Source of the DNA: Carboxylicivirga mesophila
Lineage (GTDB): Bacteria; Bacteroidota; Bacteroidia; Bacteroidales; Marinilabiliaceae
Length of the DNA stretch: 64,000 nucleotides
Assembly (NCBI RefSeq): GCF_018271975.1
Contig: NZ_JAGUCN010000016.1
Location: forward strand, 62,001-126,000
Reading direction: 5' to 3'
Of the stretch, positions 1-7,992 are shown piece after piece. Made by a program: the position numbers and the translations under genes. The notes beneath the pieces were generated by a model. The model did not search any database. It had not been told where the DNA came from and was given only the letters and a program-made list of their open reading frames with translations. Positions within the stretch are counted from its first letter, which is position 1; the number at the start of each line of letters is the position of its first letter.

Positions 1-768
1 GAGCAAAATCAGCTATTGGAATTAAATGAGAAGCTGGTGGCAGCACGAGATAAGGCCACCGAGAGTGAGCGGCTGACCAAGGCCTTTTTGACCAATATCA
101 GTCACGAGGTGCGTACACCCATGAACAGCATCATCGGCTTTGCCCAGCTGATAGAAATGGATCAGGTATCGAAGGCCGACACCCTGCACTATGCCTCGCT
201 GATGATAAAGGGTGGTAAACAGCTCTTATCTATCCTCGACAGTATTATTCAACTATCGAAAATGGAGTCGGGAGTAGTTAAACCAGTCAATGAGCCTTTT
301 GATGTGCTTAACCTGCTGCGCGAAACCCATGAACTAATGCTCCCACTGGCAAAGAAAGCCGGTCTGTCGTTTCAGTTGCAGCTTAATACGCCCAGTCAGC
401 ATCAGCGCATTAACAGCGACCGTGTACTGTTGCAGCAGGTGCTCAATAACCTCATTAGCAATGCCATTAAATACACGCCCGAAGGAAAGGTGCAGCTGAT
501 TGGTGAATGCAGCGGTCAAACACTCAAAATAGTAGTGAAAGATACTGGTATTGGTGTTGATGAGGCCGACAAAGAAGCGATATTTAAGCCCTTCAGACAG
601 GAGAAGCACCGTCTCTACATAGAAAGCGGAGCCGGACTGGGATTGGCCACCGTAAAAAAGATTGTGGAGGTAATGAATGGCCGTGTGTGGCTTGAAGCGA
701 ACCAACCCAAAGGCACCATTTTTTATGTAGAGTTGCCCGTTGTGCGTGTTGGGGAGGAGAGCCATTAG
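1..768 (+). CDS. Sensor histidine kinase, C-terminal part (truncated by window edge)
   Basis: The reading frame is open to the first base, so the sensory N-terminus lies outside the window; about 255 residues are visible. They form a HisKA dimerisation domain with the phospho-acceptor in NISHEVRTPMN near visible residue 35, then a HATPase_c domain with the N box (NNLISNAIKYTP), the G1 box (DTGIGVDEADKE) and the G2 box (GAGLGLATVKK). Such proteins autophosphorylate on His and pass the phosphate to a response regulator. No receiver domain follows, so the partner is elsewhere or upstream. Protein 36094-37047 has the same kinase core. The family call is firm; the signal is unknown. Confidence 0.93.
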   Translation, partial: EQNQLLELNEKLVAARDKATESERLTKAFLTNISHEVRTPMNSIIGFAQLIEMDQVSKADTLHYASLMIKGGKQLLSILDSIIQLSKMESGVVKPVNEPFDVLNLLRETHELMLPLAKKAGLSFQLQLNTPSQHQRINSDRVLLQQVLNNLISNAIKYTPEGKVQLIGECSGQTLKIVVKDTGIGVDEADKEAIFKPFRQEKHRLYIESGAGLGLATVKKIVEVMNGRVWLEANQPKGTIFYVELPVVRVGEESH

Positions 769-850
769 CTGATGGCCGCTGGCTGATAGCTATTAGCGCT
801 ACCGCTAATCCTCTCGCGCGGTAGTGTTTAACCACACTAAGGGATTCGGG
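769..850 (+). repeat. Dispersed terminator-like repeat, copy 1
   Basis: First of three related intergenic copies (others near 3671-3760 and 5671-5735). It shares a leading segment beginning tagctgatggc with copy 2, and the core aatcctctcgcgcggtagt with both. CTACCGC (799-805) can pair with GCGGTAG (818-824), and the stem is followed by tgttta. It lies directly behind the kinase stop codon. A transcription terminator is plausible, but conservation outside the stem suggests a dispersed repeat family rather than chance terminators. Confidence 0.55.
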
Positions 851-871
851 CGGCAGCAAGGTCTTAGATGC

Positions 872-1228
872 CTAGCCCATGATTGATTTACGATAGGCAA
901 TGCCCCAGTTCGCTATTTCGTCGATAATGGGTCGCAGAGTTTTCCCATACTCGGAGATACTATACTCAACCGTTACCGGTTTTGTATTAAGCACAATACG
1001 GTTTATTAAGTGATTTATTTCCAGGTCCTGAAGTTCTTTTGATAGCATTTTTGTGCCAATACCATCTACTTCGCGCATTAAGTCCATAAATCCCATTCTG
1101 TCACCTTCAATCAGGGTGCCGATGATGTGAAATTTCCATTTGCCGGATAGCATGCTCATGGCATCTGTAATGGCTTGCATCCTGGTTTTACATATCTGGG
1201 AACTATTAATGGTGGGCCTCTTCTTCAT
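872..1228 (-). CDS. HxlR-family winged-helix transcriptional regulator
   Basis: A 118-residue protein with the HxlR/DUF24 winged helix: LSGKWKFHIIGTL, then the recognition region GIGTKMLSKELQDLE and a wing ending in VEYSISEYGK. A cysteine near the N-terminus (QICKTR) sits where thiol-sensing HxlR proteins such as YodB and HypR carry their reactive Cys. The ATG at 1228 gives the normal family length; an upstream TTG would add 11 unlike residues. It is divergent from a thioredoxin-fold gene starting at 1374, and two palindromes lie between them. I infer that it controls that gene, possibly in response to thiol or electrophile stress; the sensing role is not proven by sequence. Confidence 0.9.
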   Translation of the reverse strand: MKKRPTINSSQICKTRMQAITDAMSMLSGKWKFHIIGTLIEGDRMGFMDLMREVDGIGTKMLSKELQDLEINHLINRIVLNTKPVTVEYSISEYGKTLRPIIDEIANWGIAYRKSIMG

Positions 1229-1274
1229 AATTAAAGCATTATAGGTATTACGACAAAACAACCAAATGGACAGA

Positions 1275-1310
1275 TAGTTTCCTTTTGGAAACTACTTTCC
1301 ACCAGGAAAG
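1275..1310. promoter_or_regulatory. Tandem palindromes, candidate HxlR operator
   Basis: TAGTTTCC (1275-1282) and GGAAACTA (1287-1294) are perfect inverted arms around TTTT. Immediately after, CTTTCC (1295-1300) and GGAAAG (1305-1310) are perfect arms around ACCA. Both share the core TTTCC-N4-GGAAA with centres 18 bp apart. They lie between the divergent HxlR and DsbA-like genes, where HxlR dimers usually bind. The palindromes are seen directly; the operator role is inferred. Confidence 0.6.
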
Positions 1311-1338
1311 GCATAGTAATTATTCAGCTGGCACGCTA

Positions 1339-1346
1339 TAGATTTG
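1339..1346 (+). promoter_or_regulatory. Bacteroidota -7 box before the DsbA-like gene
   Basis: TAGATTTG matches the TAnnTTTG consensus and sits 27 bp before the ATG at 1374. No clear TTG -33 element is present, which would fit a promoter that needs or responds to the regulator at the palindromes just upstream. Confidence 0.45.
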
Positions 1347-1373
1347 CATCAAAACAATTTAAACCAAAGCACT

Positions 1374-2381
1374 ATGCCATCTTACCGAGCTTTAATATAC
1401 CTGTGCATCAGTTTAGTCGCTGGTGCCATTAATGTAAACGGACAATCATATAACAATCAAAATATGGAAAGCAAGCAATTAAACCCGCTGTTGTGCGACC
1501 CGGCCACAGGCATCTGCGAATTACCTGATGTAGCCAATATGAATACAGATACAGAAAAAGCAGTTCCAGCGCAAAATATGGTGAAGGTGATTTATTTTAC
1601 CGATCCGATTTGTTCATCGTGCTGGGGCATTGAACCACAGCTAAGAAAACTAAAGCTGGAGTATGGGGCACAAATTGAGATAGACTATCGCATGGGTGGA
1701 CTATTGCCCGACTGGAGCTATAACAGTGGTGGCATCAGTAATCCCTCGGATGTGGCGCAACATTGGGACGAGGTGAGTGTGTACTATGATATGCCCATCG
1801 ACGGCGACCTTTGGTTGGAAGATCCGCTGTCGTCGTCCTATCCGCCATCCATCGCCTTTAAGGCGGCCCAGCTACAGGATGCAGAAAAAGCCATCCGCTT
1901 TCTTCGCGAAATCAGAGAGCTGGTGTTTCTGAAGAAGATGAACATTACGAGGTGGGAGCACCTGGAAGCAGCCGCTACGCATGTTGGGTTGGATGCGAAA
2001 CGTCTTAAAAGCGACTACGATGGCCAGGCGAAGGCTTTGTTTGAAGAGGATTTGCAGCTGGCTCGGGCCTATCGGGTGCGAGGCTTTCCGAGTATGTACT
2101 TTGAAAACGAGGTAGGAGATACGCAGATAGTGTATGGCTCAAGACCCTATTCAGATTATGAAACCGCCATTATGGCGGTGAATGATACCCTTCAGAAGCA
2201 AGCTTACGACACCTCCTGGGAAGCTCTTTTCGATCTTTACCATTCCCTTACTGCCAGAGAATTTGCAGAGCTGTCGGGTCTGGATAGGAGAGAGGCAGAA
2301 GATCTTTTGGAACAGCTGAGCGAACAGAGGCTTCTAAAGCCATTCTTTACCAAAAACGGAGCCATATGGCAACGGCCATAA
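1374..2381 (+). CDS. DsbA/FrnE-like thioredoxin-fold protein (SpxH-family relative)
   Basis: A 335-residue protein. A thioredoxin-fold DsbA domain begins at VKVIYFTDPICSSCWG with the active-site CSSC, continues with the helical insert of FrnE-like proteins, and has the cis-Pro segment GFPSMYF. The last 65 residues (SLTAREFAELSGLDRREAEDLL) resemble a small winged-helix tail as in YjbH/SpxH-type proteins. The N-terminus contains the family segment NPLLCDPATGICELP. The start is uncertain: the ATG at 1374 adds a signal-peptide-like stretch (ALIYLCISLVAGAINVNG), giving an exported protein, whereas the ATG at 1464 gives a cytosolic form like most relatives. Its likely role is thiol redox or stress handling under the divergent HxlR regulator. 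Confidence 0.82.
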   Translation: MPSYRALIYLCISLVAGAINVNGQSYNNQNMESKQLNPLLCDPATGICELPDVANMNTDTEKAVPAQNMVKVIYFTDPICSSCWGIEPQLRKLKLEYGAQIEIDYRMGGLLPDWSYNSGGISNPSDVAQHWDEVSVYYDMPIDGDLWLEDPLSSSYPPSIAFKAAQLQDAEKAIRFLREIRELVFLKKMNITRWEHLEAAATHVGLDAKRLKSDYDGQAKALFEEDLQLARAYRVRGFPSMYFENEVGDTQIVYGSRPYSDYETAIMAVNDTLQKQAYDTSWEALFDLYHSLTAREFAELSGLDRREAEDLLEQLSEQRLLKPFFTKNGAIWQRP

Positions 2382-2461
2382 TGTGCTTGCACCATCTGCC
2401 TGCAAATGAGATAGTGACTATAAGGCTCGCTGTCGTCAGATAAGTGCTGATGATAAGCAGG

Positions 2462-2776
2462 GCGTTTGAAGCATCGACCAGCATCAATATGACAATACCA
2501 ATTACTAATCTCAAAGTGTCTGGTAGCGTTCATCCATCGATAAGTATCGATATAAAAGTCGCTAGCATTTGCCTTCATGTGTCAAGTATCAATCTCAACC
2601 TATCAAGTACGATGCTAACAGTGACAAGCAGAGGTCTTTATCTTGCAAGTAGGATGCTGACGTTGGCAAGTATGGAACAAACATTGGCAAGTAGCGATAT
2701 GAATACGCCATGTTGAAGTCTTTATTTACCAAGTATCGTTCTTAATAGGGTAATTATCAGTCTTACTTCCTTAGTT
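2462..2776. repeat. Degenerate 21-bp tandem array (about 15 units)
   Basis: This fills most of a 608-bp stretch without a recognised gene. Units of exactly 21 bp can be laid end to end from 2462; from 2546 to 2734 most end in caagt or caagc (for example 2588-2608, 2651-2671 and 2714-2734). The approximate unit is atcgatct-n-aa-n-n-t-n-gcaagt. Units outside 2546-2734 are more diverged. Because 21 is a multiple of 3, a 90-codon frame stays open across 2444-2716 with a seven-residue periodicity, but I do not consider it a demonstrated gene. Spacing of about two helical turns would put every unit on the same DNA face. The remainder, 2777-2989, is AT-rich with nothing I can identify. Confidence 0.7.
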
Positions 2777-2989
2777 TTCATTATTAATAAATAATACAAG
2801 AAAAATATTATGGATGCCAATACTTTGTAAATTTATCAAAGAATTGCTGATGTTTACATAAGAAATCTATTCATTTGTCCTGTTTTTGTATAAATGGCGG
2901 ATAATTGAGGTGTTACGTTTTCTGGTTTTTGCAATTAACTATTGAGTATCAATAGTGATTACTCGTAACCAACAAAATGTAACTATACT

Positions 2990-3664
2990 ATGACTGCAAG
3001 ACAGCGTAACCTGTTAGCCATGTTTTTGGCCGTAAAAAATGTATTTTCTCAGTTTGCCACTGAACTAAAGACCATTCCGGTATTTAGTAGTGCCATTGAC
3101 CAATTTGAGGAGCTGCTAACGCTCATTGATAAGGCCCAGCAAATTCAGTTGGGTAATACCACCGGTACTACTCTGCTTAAACAACAGGCCGAAAAGGAAA
3201 TGATTGATGCCACAGTGCAATTGGCAGCCGCCATGTATGTGTATGCACAAATTGAAAACAAGCCCGACCTGATGGAGAAGTGCAAAGTATCACCATCGAT
3301 GTTGAGCACTCTATCGGCCGAAAAGCTGAAAACCACTTGTTCTATTGTACAAGCTGAGGCCTCACTATTGGGCGATGCACTGCTCGACTTTGGTAAATCG
3401 GCCGAAGATGTATCGCACCTCAAGACTGAGATAGATGAATTTGCTGCCCTTATTAGTGCGCCCCGTGCCGCCATTGTTACCCGCTCGCAAGCCCGCCAGG
3501 AGCTGGAAGAGCTGATTGACACAGCCAATAATCTGCTGCGCCACAAAGCCGATAAGCTGATGGAGCTGTTCGTAGACAGTCAGCCTAAGGCATATAACAC
3601 CTACAAAGCAGCCCGCATCATTGTTGACCTGCGTGCCGGTAAACAGTTAGTGGAAGAGGAGTAG
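2990..3664 (+). CDS. Hypothetical helical protein
   Basis: A 224-residue protein from an ATG at 2990. I do not recognise the family. It has no signal peptide or membrane segment and looks almost wholly alpha-helical, with long amphipathic stretches rich in Ala, Leu, Glu and Lys (for example QARQELEELIDTANNLLRHK). Four-helix or coiled-coil packing is plausible. It stands alone: the 21-bp repeat array lies upstream and a copy of the terminator-like dispersed repeat directly downstream. Codon use looks ordinary, so it is probably a real gene, but no function can be assigned. Confidence 0.7.
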   Translation: MTARQRNLLAMFLAVKNVFSQFATELKTIPVFSSAIDQFEELLTLIDKAQQIQLGNTTGTTLLKQQAEKEMIDATVQLAAAMYVYAQIENKPDLMEKCKVSPSMLSTLSAEKLKTTCSIVQAEASLLGDALLDFGKSAEDVSHLKTEIDEFAALISAPRAAIVTRSQARQELEELIDTANNLLRHKADKLMELFVDSQPKAYNTYKAARIIVDLRAGKQLVEEE

Positions 3665-3670
3665 GTAAAA

Positions 3671-3760
3671 TAGCTGATGGCAGATGCCTGATAGCAATTA
3701 GTGCTAAAATGCTACCGCACGAATCCTTTCGTGTGGTAGTTTTTAAAACACAGGGATCGC
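3671..3760 (+). repeat. Dispersed terminator-like repeat, copy 2
   Basis: This is the best-formed copy. CTACCGCACGAA (3712-3723) pairs with TTCGTGTGGTAG (3728-3739), a 12-bp stem with one G-T wobble and a four-base loop, followed by five T residues. Flanks match copy 1 (tagctgatggc before, agggat after). It sits just after the stop codon at 3664, so it probably ends that transcript. Confidence 0.65.
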
Positions 3761-3829
3761 ATGCTATCACATGATTAATCGTAGATATTCTAAAGCTATT
3801 TATATACTCTGGACTTAGAATCATTTAGT

Positions 3830-3837
3830 TATCTTTA
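3830..3837 (+). promoter_or_regulatory. Possible -7 box before the TonB_C-like gene
   Basis: TATCTTTA is one base from TAnnTTTG and lies 24 bp before the ATG at 3862. No strong -33 element is visible. Confidence 0.3.
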
Positions 3838-3861
3838 ACCTACAATCTTAACTAGTTGAAT

Positions 3862-4614
3862 ATGAAAAAACTGTTAATCTATACCTTACTATTTGCGTCA
3901 GCTACTTGCTTTGGACAGAAGAAATACAAAACTGTTAAACGTACACTGTCTTTAAACCACAAAGAGGTGTATTCCTTTGAAAAGAAGAGCAAACAAAAGG
4001 ATGGATTTTATTATATCCTTAATGTAAATACTAGAGATACATTGGTATATGGCACATACGCAAATGATGCACAAACAGGTGTTTGGAAATACCAAAGAAA
4101 AAATGGTGCTCCTTATTTTGAGTATGATTTCGATAACAAGGTATTGTGTAATTTTTTTAGGAATGAAACAGAGGACTCAACCTACATTAAAAAAGGCAAA
4201 GAATTTGTTCTGGATAAAGTGGATAATCCTCAATTATATATGGGGTTTGAAAACGAAGCTATTGTACAATTGGCCACTTCAGTAAAATTGCCCTTTGATA
4301 TTGTTAAATCAGGTCAGTCGGGGGTGTGTTTGTACTCAATGGTAATTGATAAAAATGGTGAGTTGGCCAATATAGAAGTTGAGCAAACCATTAGTAAAGA
4401 GTTTGATGAAATGGTTATCAAGCAGCTTAAAAACCTAGATAATAAGTGGATTGCAGCAGTTAAGGATGGTAGGACTATTGAGTCAAAAATTTTACTGGTT
4501 ATCAATATTGGAAATAATTATTCTCCAGCGAATGAAAGTGATACTACACCATATCTGTGGCAATTGGTAATGAGTTATTATTCAGAAGTTAGAGTTTCAC
4601 AAAATCAGATTTAA
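3862..4614 (+). CDS. Exported protein with TonB C-terminal-like domain
   Basis: About 250 residues from the ATG at 3862, which directly opens a signal peptide (MKKLLIYTLLFASATCFG); a TTG six bases upstream is less likely. The middle part (TLVYGTYANDAQTGVWKYQ) resembles MORN/antitoxin-like repeats found in Bacteroidota exported proteins. Residues from about 150 onward (YSMVIDKNGELANIEVEQTI, then a helix and ESKILLVINI) have the strand-helix-strand layout of a TonB_C domain. There is no N-terminal transmembrane anchor or Pro-rich spacer, so it is not a normal energy-transducing TonB. The role is unknown; the assignment rests on fold-like pattern only. Confidence 0.6.
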   Translation: MKKLLIYTLLFASATCFGQKKYKTVKRTLSLNHKEVYSFEKKSKQKDGFYYILNVNTRDTLVYGTYANDAQTGVWKYQRKNGAPYFEYDFDNKVLCNFFRNETEDSTYIKKGKEFVLDKVDNPQLYMGFENEAIVQLATSVKLPFDIVKSGQSGVCLYSMVIDKNGELANIEVEQTISKEFDEMVIKQLKNLDNKWIAAVKDGRTIESKILLVINIGNNYSPANESDTTPYLWQLVMSYYSEVRVSQNQI

Positions 4615-4818
4615 AGCTAAAGCTGCAGGGCTTATTTTATGCATAATTATTTCTAATGCCTTTTATTTTTATCATTTAATAAACGGCATACCCTTGCAAG
4701 TAATATTAATGAACACAAATGTAAACATATAACATCATGTATCTGAAGAAGTGTGATATGAACATGACAGAAGCGTTGGATAACAGTCTGATTACTTATA
4801 AAAAACGACTCAACTACT

Positions 4819-5607
4819 ATGAAACTAAATATACTATGTAGATTTCTATTTTTACAATTTTTTTGTATAAATGCACTTTATGCTACACCGGTTATCACAG
4901 ACGTGCTAATTGTTGACACAGATACATTTAATCTTTATACCTTTCCATTGGAAGATTATTTTGTTATGAAAGGAGATCATAAGCTAGGTGATGATGAATT
5001 GGTTGAAGGTTGGCCTTGGTCGCGCGGTTACATGGCTATCTGGCGCATTGAAGGGAGTGATTTATATCTGGTGGATTTAAGGCTTGCCAATGGTAAGCCA
5101 TTCAAGCTCGAAGATGAATTTATGACGGATAAAGTACGTGCTGTCTGGTTTAGTGGAGAGTTACATAGCCCTCAAGGTGATTTAATACAATATCAGCATG
5201 CACCTTATGCCTCAGTGTATGAAAAGGAGGTGTATTACCAGGTTGATGAAGGTGCTATTATTGATACTGTTGAGAAGAAGAATGTTGAATATAAAGAAGG
5301 GTTATTATATCCTGGTCAGGATTTTATCAGAGATACTATTGCCTCTATGATTCAACGCCGGATGAATAAAAAAATATGGGCAGATAAAACAGATAGAGAA
5401 TCATACGCCCATTTGGTAGTTTCATTTACAATAGATGGTCAGTTGGATGCATACAGTGTTTTGCATCCGAATAATGACGCCCATCCGTTGCATCAAGAAA
5501 TACTTAAAGCAGCTGATGTCTGCCTGCCTCAATTACCTCATTTAATGCCTGTAGATCATCCATTTTATCATGGTTCAATTGTTGATATTTTTATAAGTTG
5601 TAATTAA
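4819..5607 (+). CDS. Hypothetical exported protein
   Basis: A 262-residue protein with an N-terminal signal peptide (RFLFLQFFCINALYA), predicted to be exported. The N-terminal part (LIVDTDTFNLYTFPLEDYF) resembles Bacteroidota proteins of unknown function in which a short beta domain follows the signal peptide. The last 70 residues (YAHLVVSFTIDGQLDAYSVL, then IVDIFIS) again resemble a TonB_C-type strand-helix-strand unit, as in the neighbour at 3862. Both genes are on the same strand but separated by 204 bp with no obvious terminator. They may be distant paralogues. No function assigned. Confidence 0.6.
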   Translation: MKLNILCRFLFLQFFCINALYATPVITDVLIVDTDTFNLYTFPLEDYFVMKGDHKLGDDELVEGWPWSRGYMAIWRIEGSDLYLVDLRLANGKPFKLEDEFMTDKVRAVWFSGELHSPQGDLIQYQHAPYASVYEKEVYYQVDEGAIIDTVEKKNVEYKEGLLYPGQDFIRDTIASMIQRRMNKKIWADKTDRESYAHLVVSFTIDGQLDAYSVLHPNNDAHPLHQEILKAADVCLPQLPHLMPVDHPFYHGSIVDIFISCN

Positions 5608-5670
5608 AGCAATTGAAATCTGATCAAAAAATTGCAATAGGTATCCTTTATTTTCTTAGCGGTACAGACT

Positions 5671-5735
5671 CCCCTGGCTCTCTCGCGACTCCTTTCGCGC
5701 GGTAGTATTTAAGGTATATGAAGGGAATCGCGTTT
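5671..5735 (+). repeat. Dispersed terminator-like repeat, copy 3
   Basis: The core gactcctttcgcgcggtagt and the trailing aagggaatcgcg match copies 1 and 2; the left arm is degraded, leaving CGCGA (5684-5688) pairing with TCGCG (5695-5699). It lies in the 338-bp gap 5608-5945. The rest of that gap is AT-rich and I see nothing else in it. Confidence 0.5.
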
Positions 5736-5945
5736 CTATTGGTACGATCAGCCTTTAAGCATTTGTTGCTTTAGTACTGCATAGATAGAGTAGGAGTATA
5801 TTTCGAAACCTAATCCTATTTGAAAATATTAAAGCACTTATCTATTTGGTAGGTGCGTTAATTTTTTTGGAAGTCTTAATTTAACCTCAAACGCAACCTT
5901 CAAACGCGTTTAGCATCTAATAGCTTGTATGGTAAACAACAAACT

Positions 5946-6095
5946 ATGAAAACGCTAAAACTGTATGTGATACTTTGGGCCTTAGCTTCGCTTTTGTTAA
6001 GCTGCGACAGCTCTTCGGATAATTCTAATGAATGCGAACAGGATAATATTGATGACGCTATGGCTGACAATTATGAATGTATACTTTGGGTCTAA
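5946..6095 (+). CDS. Small lipoprotein (49 residues)
   Basis: An ATG at 5946 opens a 49-codon frame with a clear lipoprotein signal: KTLKLYVILWALASLLLSC, lipobox LLSC with Cys20 as the lipidation site. The mature part is about 30 residues, very acidic and Ser/Asp/Asn-rich, with further Cys at 30 and 45. A strong terminator follows at 6131-6162. Bacteroidota carry many such orphan lipoproteins. The signal peptide makes chance unlikely, but it could be a degraded remnant of a longer lipoprotein. Function unknown. Confidence 0.55.
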   Translation: MKTLKLYVILWALASLLLSCDSSSDNSNECEQDNIDDAMADNYECILWV

Positions 6096-6130
6096 ATCTA
6101 GTAATAATACTTGTTAAATATTGAGCATTA

Positions 6131-6162
6131 AAAAAGCGCTTACCAACCGGCAAGCGCTTTTT
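6131..6162. terminator. Bidirectional intrinsic terminator
   Basis: AAAAAGCGCTT (6131-6141) and AAGCGCTTTTT (6152-6162) are perfect complementary arms with a ten-base loop, T-rich in both directions. It separates the small lipoprotein gene (+) from the convergent S41 protease gene (-). Confidence 0.88.
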
Positions 6163-6185
6163 GCATTATCTATCTTTCCTGATTG

Positions 6186-7907
6186 TTAGCTTTTCTTGGT
6201 AGTGGCACGCCTGTCGCCGGCATGGCTGGCAACCGTTCCATCAAGCAGGCCGTTGTACTGATTCATATCTTTCAGTAACTTCTTCGCTTCCTCTAATTCG
6301 GCATCGTTCTGTAAACCGGCTTTAATAGCTCCTTTTTGGTAGTAGTAACGCTTGGTTATCTCCAGCACCATTAACTCCCTGATTTCGTCCTCAAACTGGC
6401 GCATATCCTTTTCTACGTCGAGCTTCAATAGCTCTTCCATGGTTGTAAAGTCCTCTTCAGCTTTTTCGTAATAGCCTTCGCGCTTGGCCGTCTTCACCAG
6501 CTCCTTAAATTTTTCTTGCGAAAGTGACTCGTATTTGAAGTCCTCTTTGGCTTTTACAAACTCAATGAAGCGATTGTATTCGTCATCGGAGATAGCAAAT
6601 GCTTCAGGAGCATCTATACTTTTGTTGCGCAGTACAAATTCTGTAGCATAGTCAAATATCATTTGCTGTACGACCAGTGCAAAGGTTACATTGGCATACT
6701 TGTGCGATTCTACTTTGATATCAGGTGAGATACCACCGCCATCAAATACCGAGCGCCCATTCTTAGTTTTGTATTCGCTAATCAGCGAGTCGGCTACTAA
6801 ACCAACCGCTCCATCTTCGTCGCGGTGTGTGTAGTCCAATGCCTGGATACAACGGCCCGATGGGATGTAGTATTTGGCTGTGGTTACCTTTAGCTTGGCA
6901 TTGTATGACAGGTTTCGGGTGGTTTGTACCAGGCCTTTACCAAATGAACGCTGACCTAATACTACTGCGCGGTCTAGGTCTTGTAATGCGCCCGATACAA
7001 TCTCGGAAGCAGAAGCAGAACCGCGACTTATTAATACGGCCAAAGGCATAACGGTATCAATCGGTTCGCGCATGGCGTTGTAGGTTTTGTCCCACTGTTT
7101 CACTTTACCGCGTGTACTCACCACTTCAGAGCCCGATGGTACAAAGAGGTTGACAATCTTTACCGCTTCGTCCAATAGGCCACCTGGATTAGCTCTCAGG
7201 TCAAGCACCACACTTTTGGCACCCTGCTTATCGCGCAGGTCCAAAAAGGCTTTTTCAACTTCACGGGCACAGTCCTGGGTAAAGTTATTTAGCTGGATGA
7301 TACCCGTTTCGTCGTTCACCATGCCATAGTAAGGCACGGGGTTAATTTGTATCTTCTGACGCTCCAGCTCGATATTAATGGGCTTCTTCTCACCAGGGCG
7401 CTCCACTTTAATTTTTAAAGTAGTTTTGGCAGGGCCTTTCAGCATTTCGCTCACATCAGGCGTGTTTTTACCCACCATGCTCTTGCCATCAATTTCCAGG
7501 ATTTTATCGCCTGTCTTAAGGCCTGCTTTGGCAGCTGGGAAACCTTCATAGGGTTCAGCTATCACCACATATTCACCTTTCTTCGATATTAATGAGCCAA
7601 TACCTGCATACTCGCCGGTGGTCATAAAACGAAAGTCTTCCATGTCCGATTCAGGAATGTAAGTAGTATAAGGATCCAGCGACTCAAGCATGTTGTTAAT
7701 CCCTTCGGTAATCAACTCTTCTGGATTGGTTTCATCCACGTAGTAGCTGTTTACTTCACGAAACAGGGTGTAAAAGATATCGAGGTTTTTAATGACTTCG
7801 AAGTTGCGTTTATCATCGTTGAAGCTATACAGCCCCAACAGCATCACCATCACCAGTGATACACCAGTGATCCATCTTACTCTGCGTGTTCTTAAAAAAT
7901 TATTCAT
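6186..7907 (-). CDS. S41 carboxyl-terminal processing protease
   Basis: A 573-residue periplasmic serine protease of the CtpA/Prc family, which trims or degrades envelope proteins from their C-termini. A signal anchor lies at about 11-27 (WITGVSLVMVMLLGLY). The N-terminal helical cap is followed by a PDZ domain (about 95-175, with GIGSLISKKGEYVV and AKAGLKTGDKILEIDG). The S41 core has LDLRANPGGLLDEAV, the Ser-containing GSASASE (about 296-302) and Lys324 in SFGKGLVQ, the Ser-Lys dyad region. The C-terminal 200 residues are helical and charged, as usual in Bacteroidota members. It is monocistronic: its own promoter lies at 7993-8022 and a terminator at 6131-6162. Confidence 0.95.
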   Translation of the reverse strand: MNNFLRTRRVRWITGVSLVMVMLLGLYSFNDDKRNFEVIKNLDIFYTLFREVNSYYVDETNPEELITEGINNMLESLDPYTTYIPESDMEDFRFMTTGEYAGIGSLISKKGEYVVIAEPYEGFPAAKAGLKTGDKILEIDGKSMVGKNTPDVSEMLKGPAKTTLKIKVERPGEKKPINIELERQKIQINPVPYYGMVNDETGIIQLNNFTQDCAREVEKAFLDLRDKQGAKSVVLDLRANPGGLLDEAVKIVNLFVPSGSEVVSTRGKVKQWDKTYNAMREPIDTVMPLAVLISRGSASASEIVSGALQDLDRAVVLGQRSFGKGLVQTTRNLSYNAKLKVTTAKYYIPSGRCIQALDYTHRDEDGAVGLVADSLISEYKTKNGRSVFDGGGISPDIKVESHKYANVTFALVVQQMIFDYATEFVLRNKSIDAPEAFAISDDEYNRFIEFVKAKEDFKYESLSQEKFKELVKTAKREGYYEKAEEDFTTMEELLKLDVEKDMRQFEDEIRELMVLEITKRYYYQKGAIKAGLQNDAELEEAKKLLKDMNQYNGLLDGTVASHAGDRRATTKKS

Positions 7908-7992
7908 ATGCAGTCGTTATTGTTTTTACCTGAATTAGTTGACCTTACCGAATGACTGAACTCTGCAAGGAACTTGTTATTAGTGAGGTTCA

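Noticed and set aside
2444-2716. A 90-codon open frame inside the 21-bp array, with a seven-residue periodicity
   Set aside because: The period is a multiple of three, so an open frame can persist without selection. It has no plausible start context, no family match that I recognise, and repeat units continue past its stop codon.
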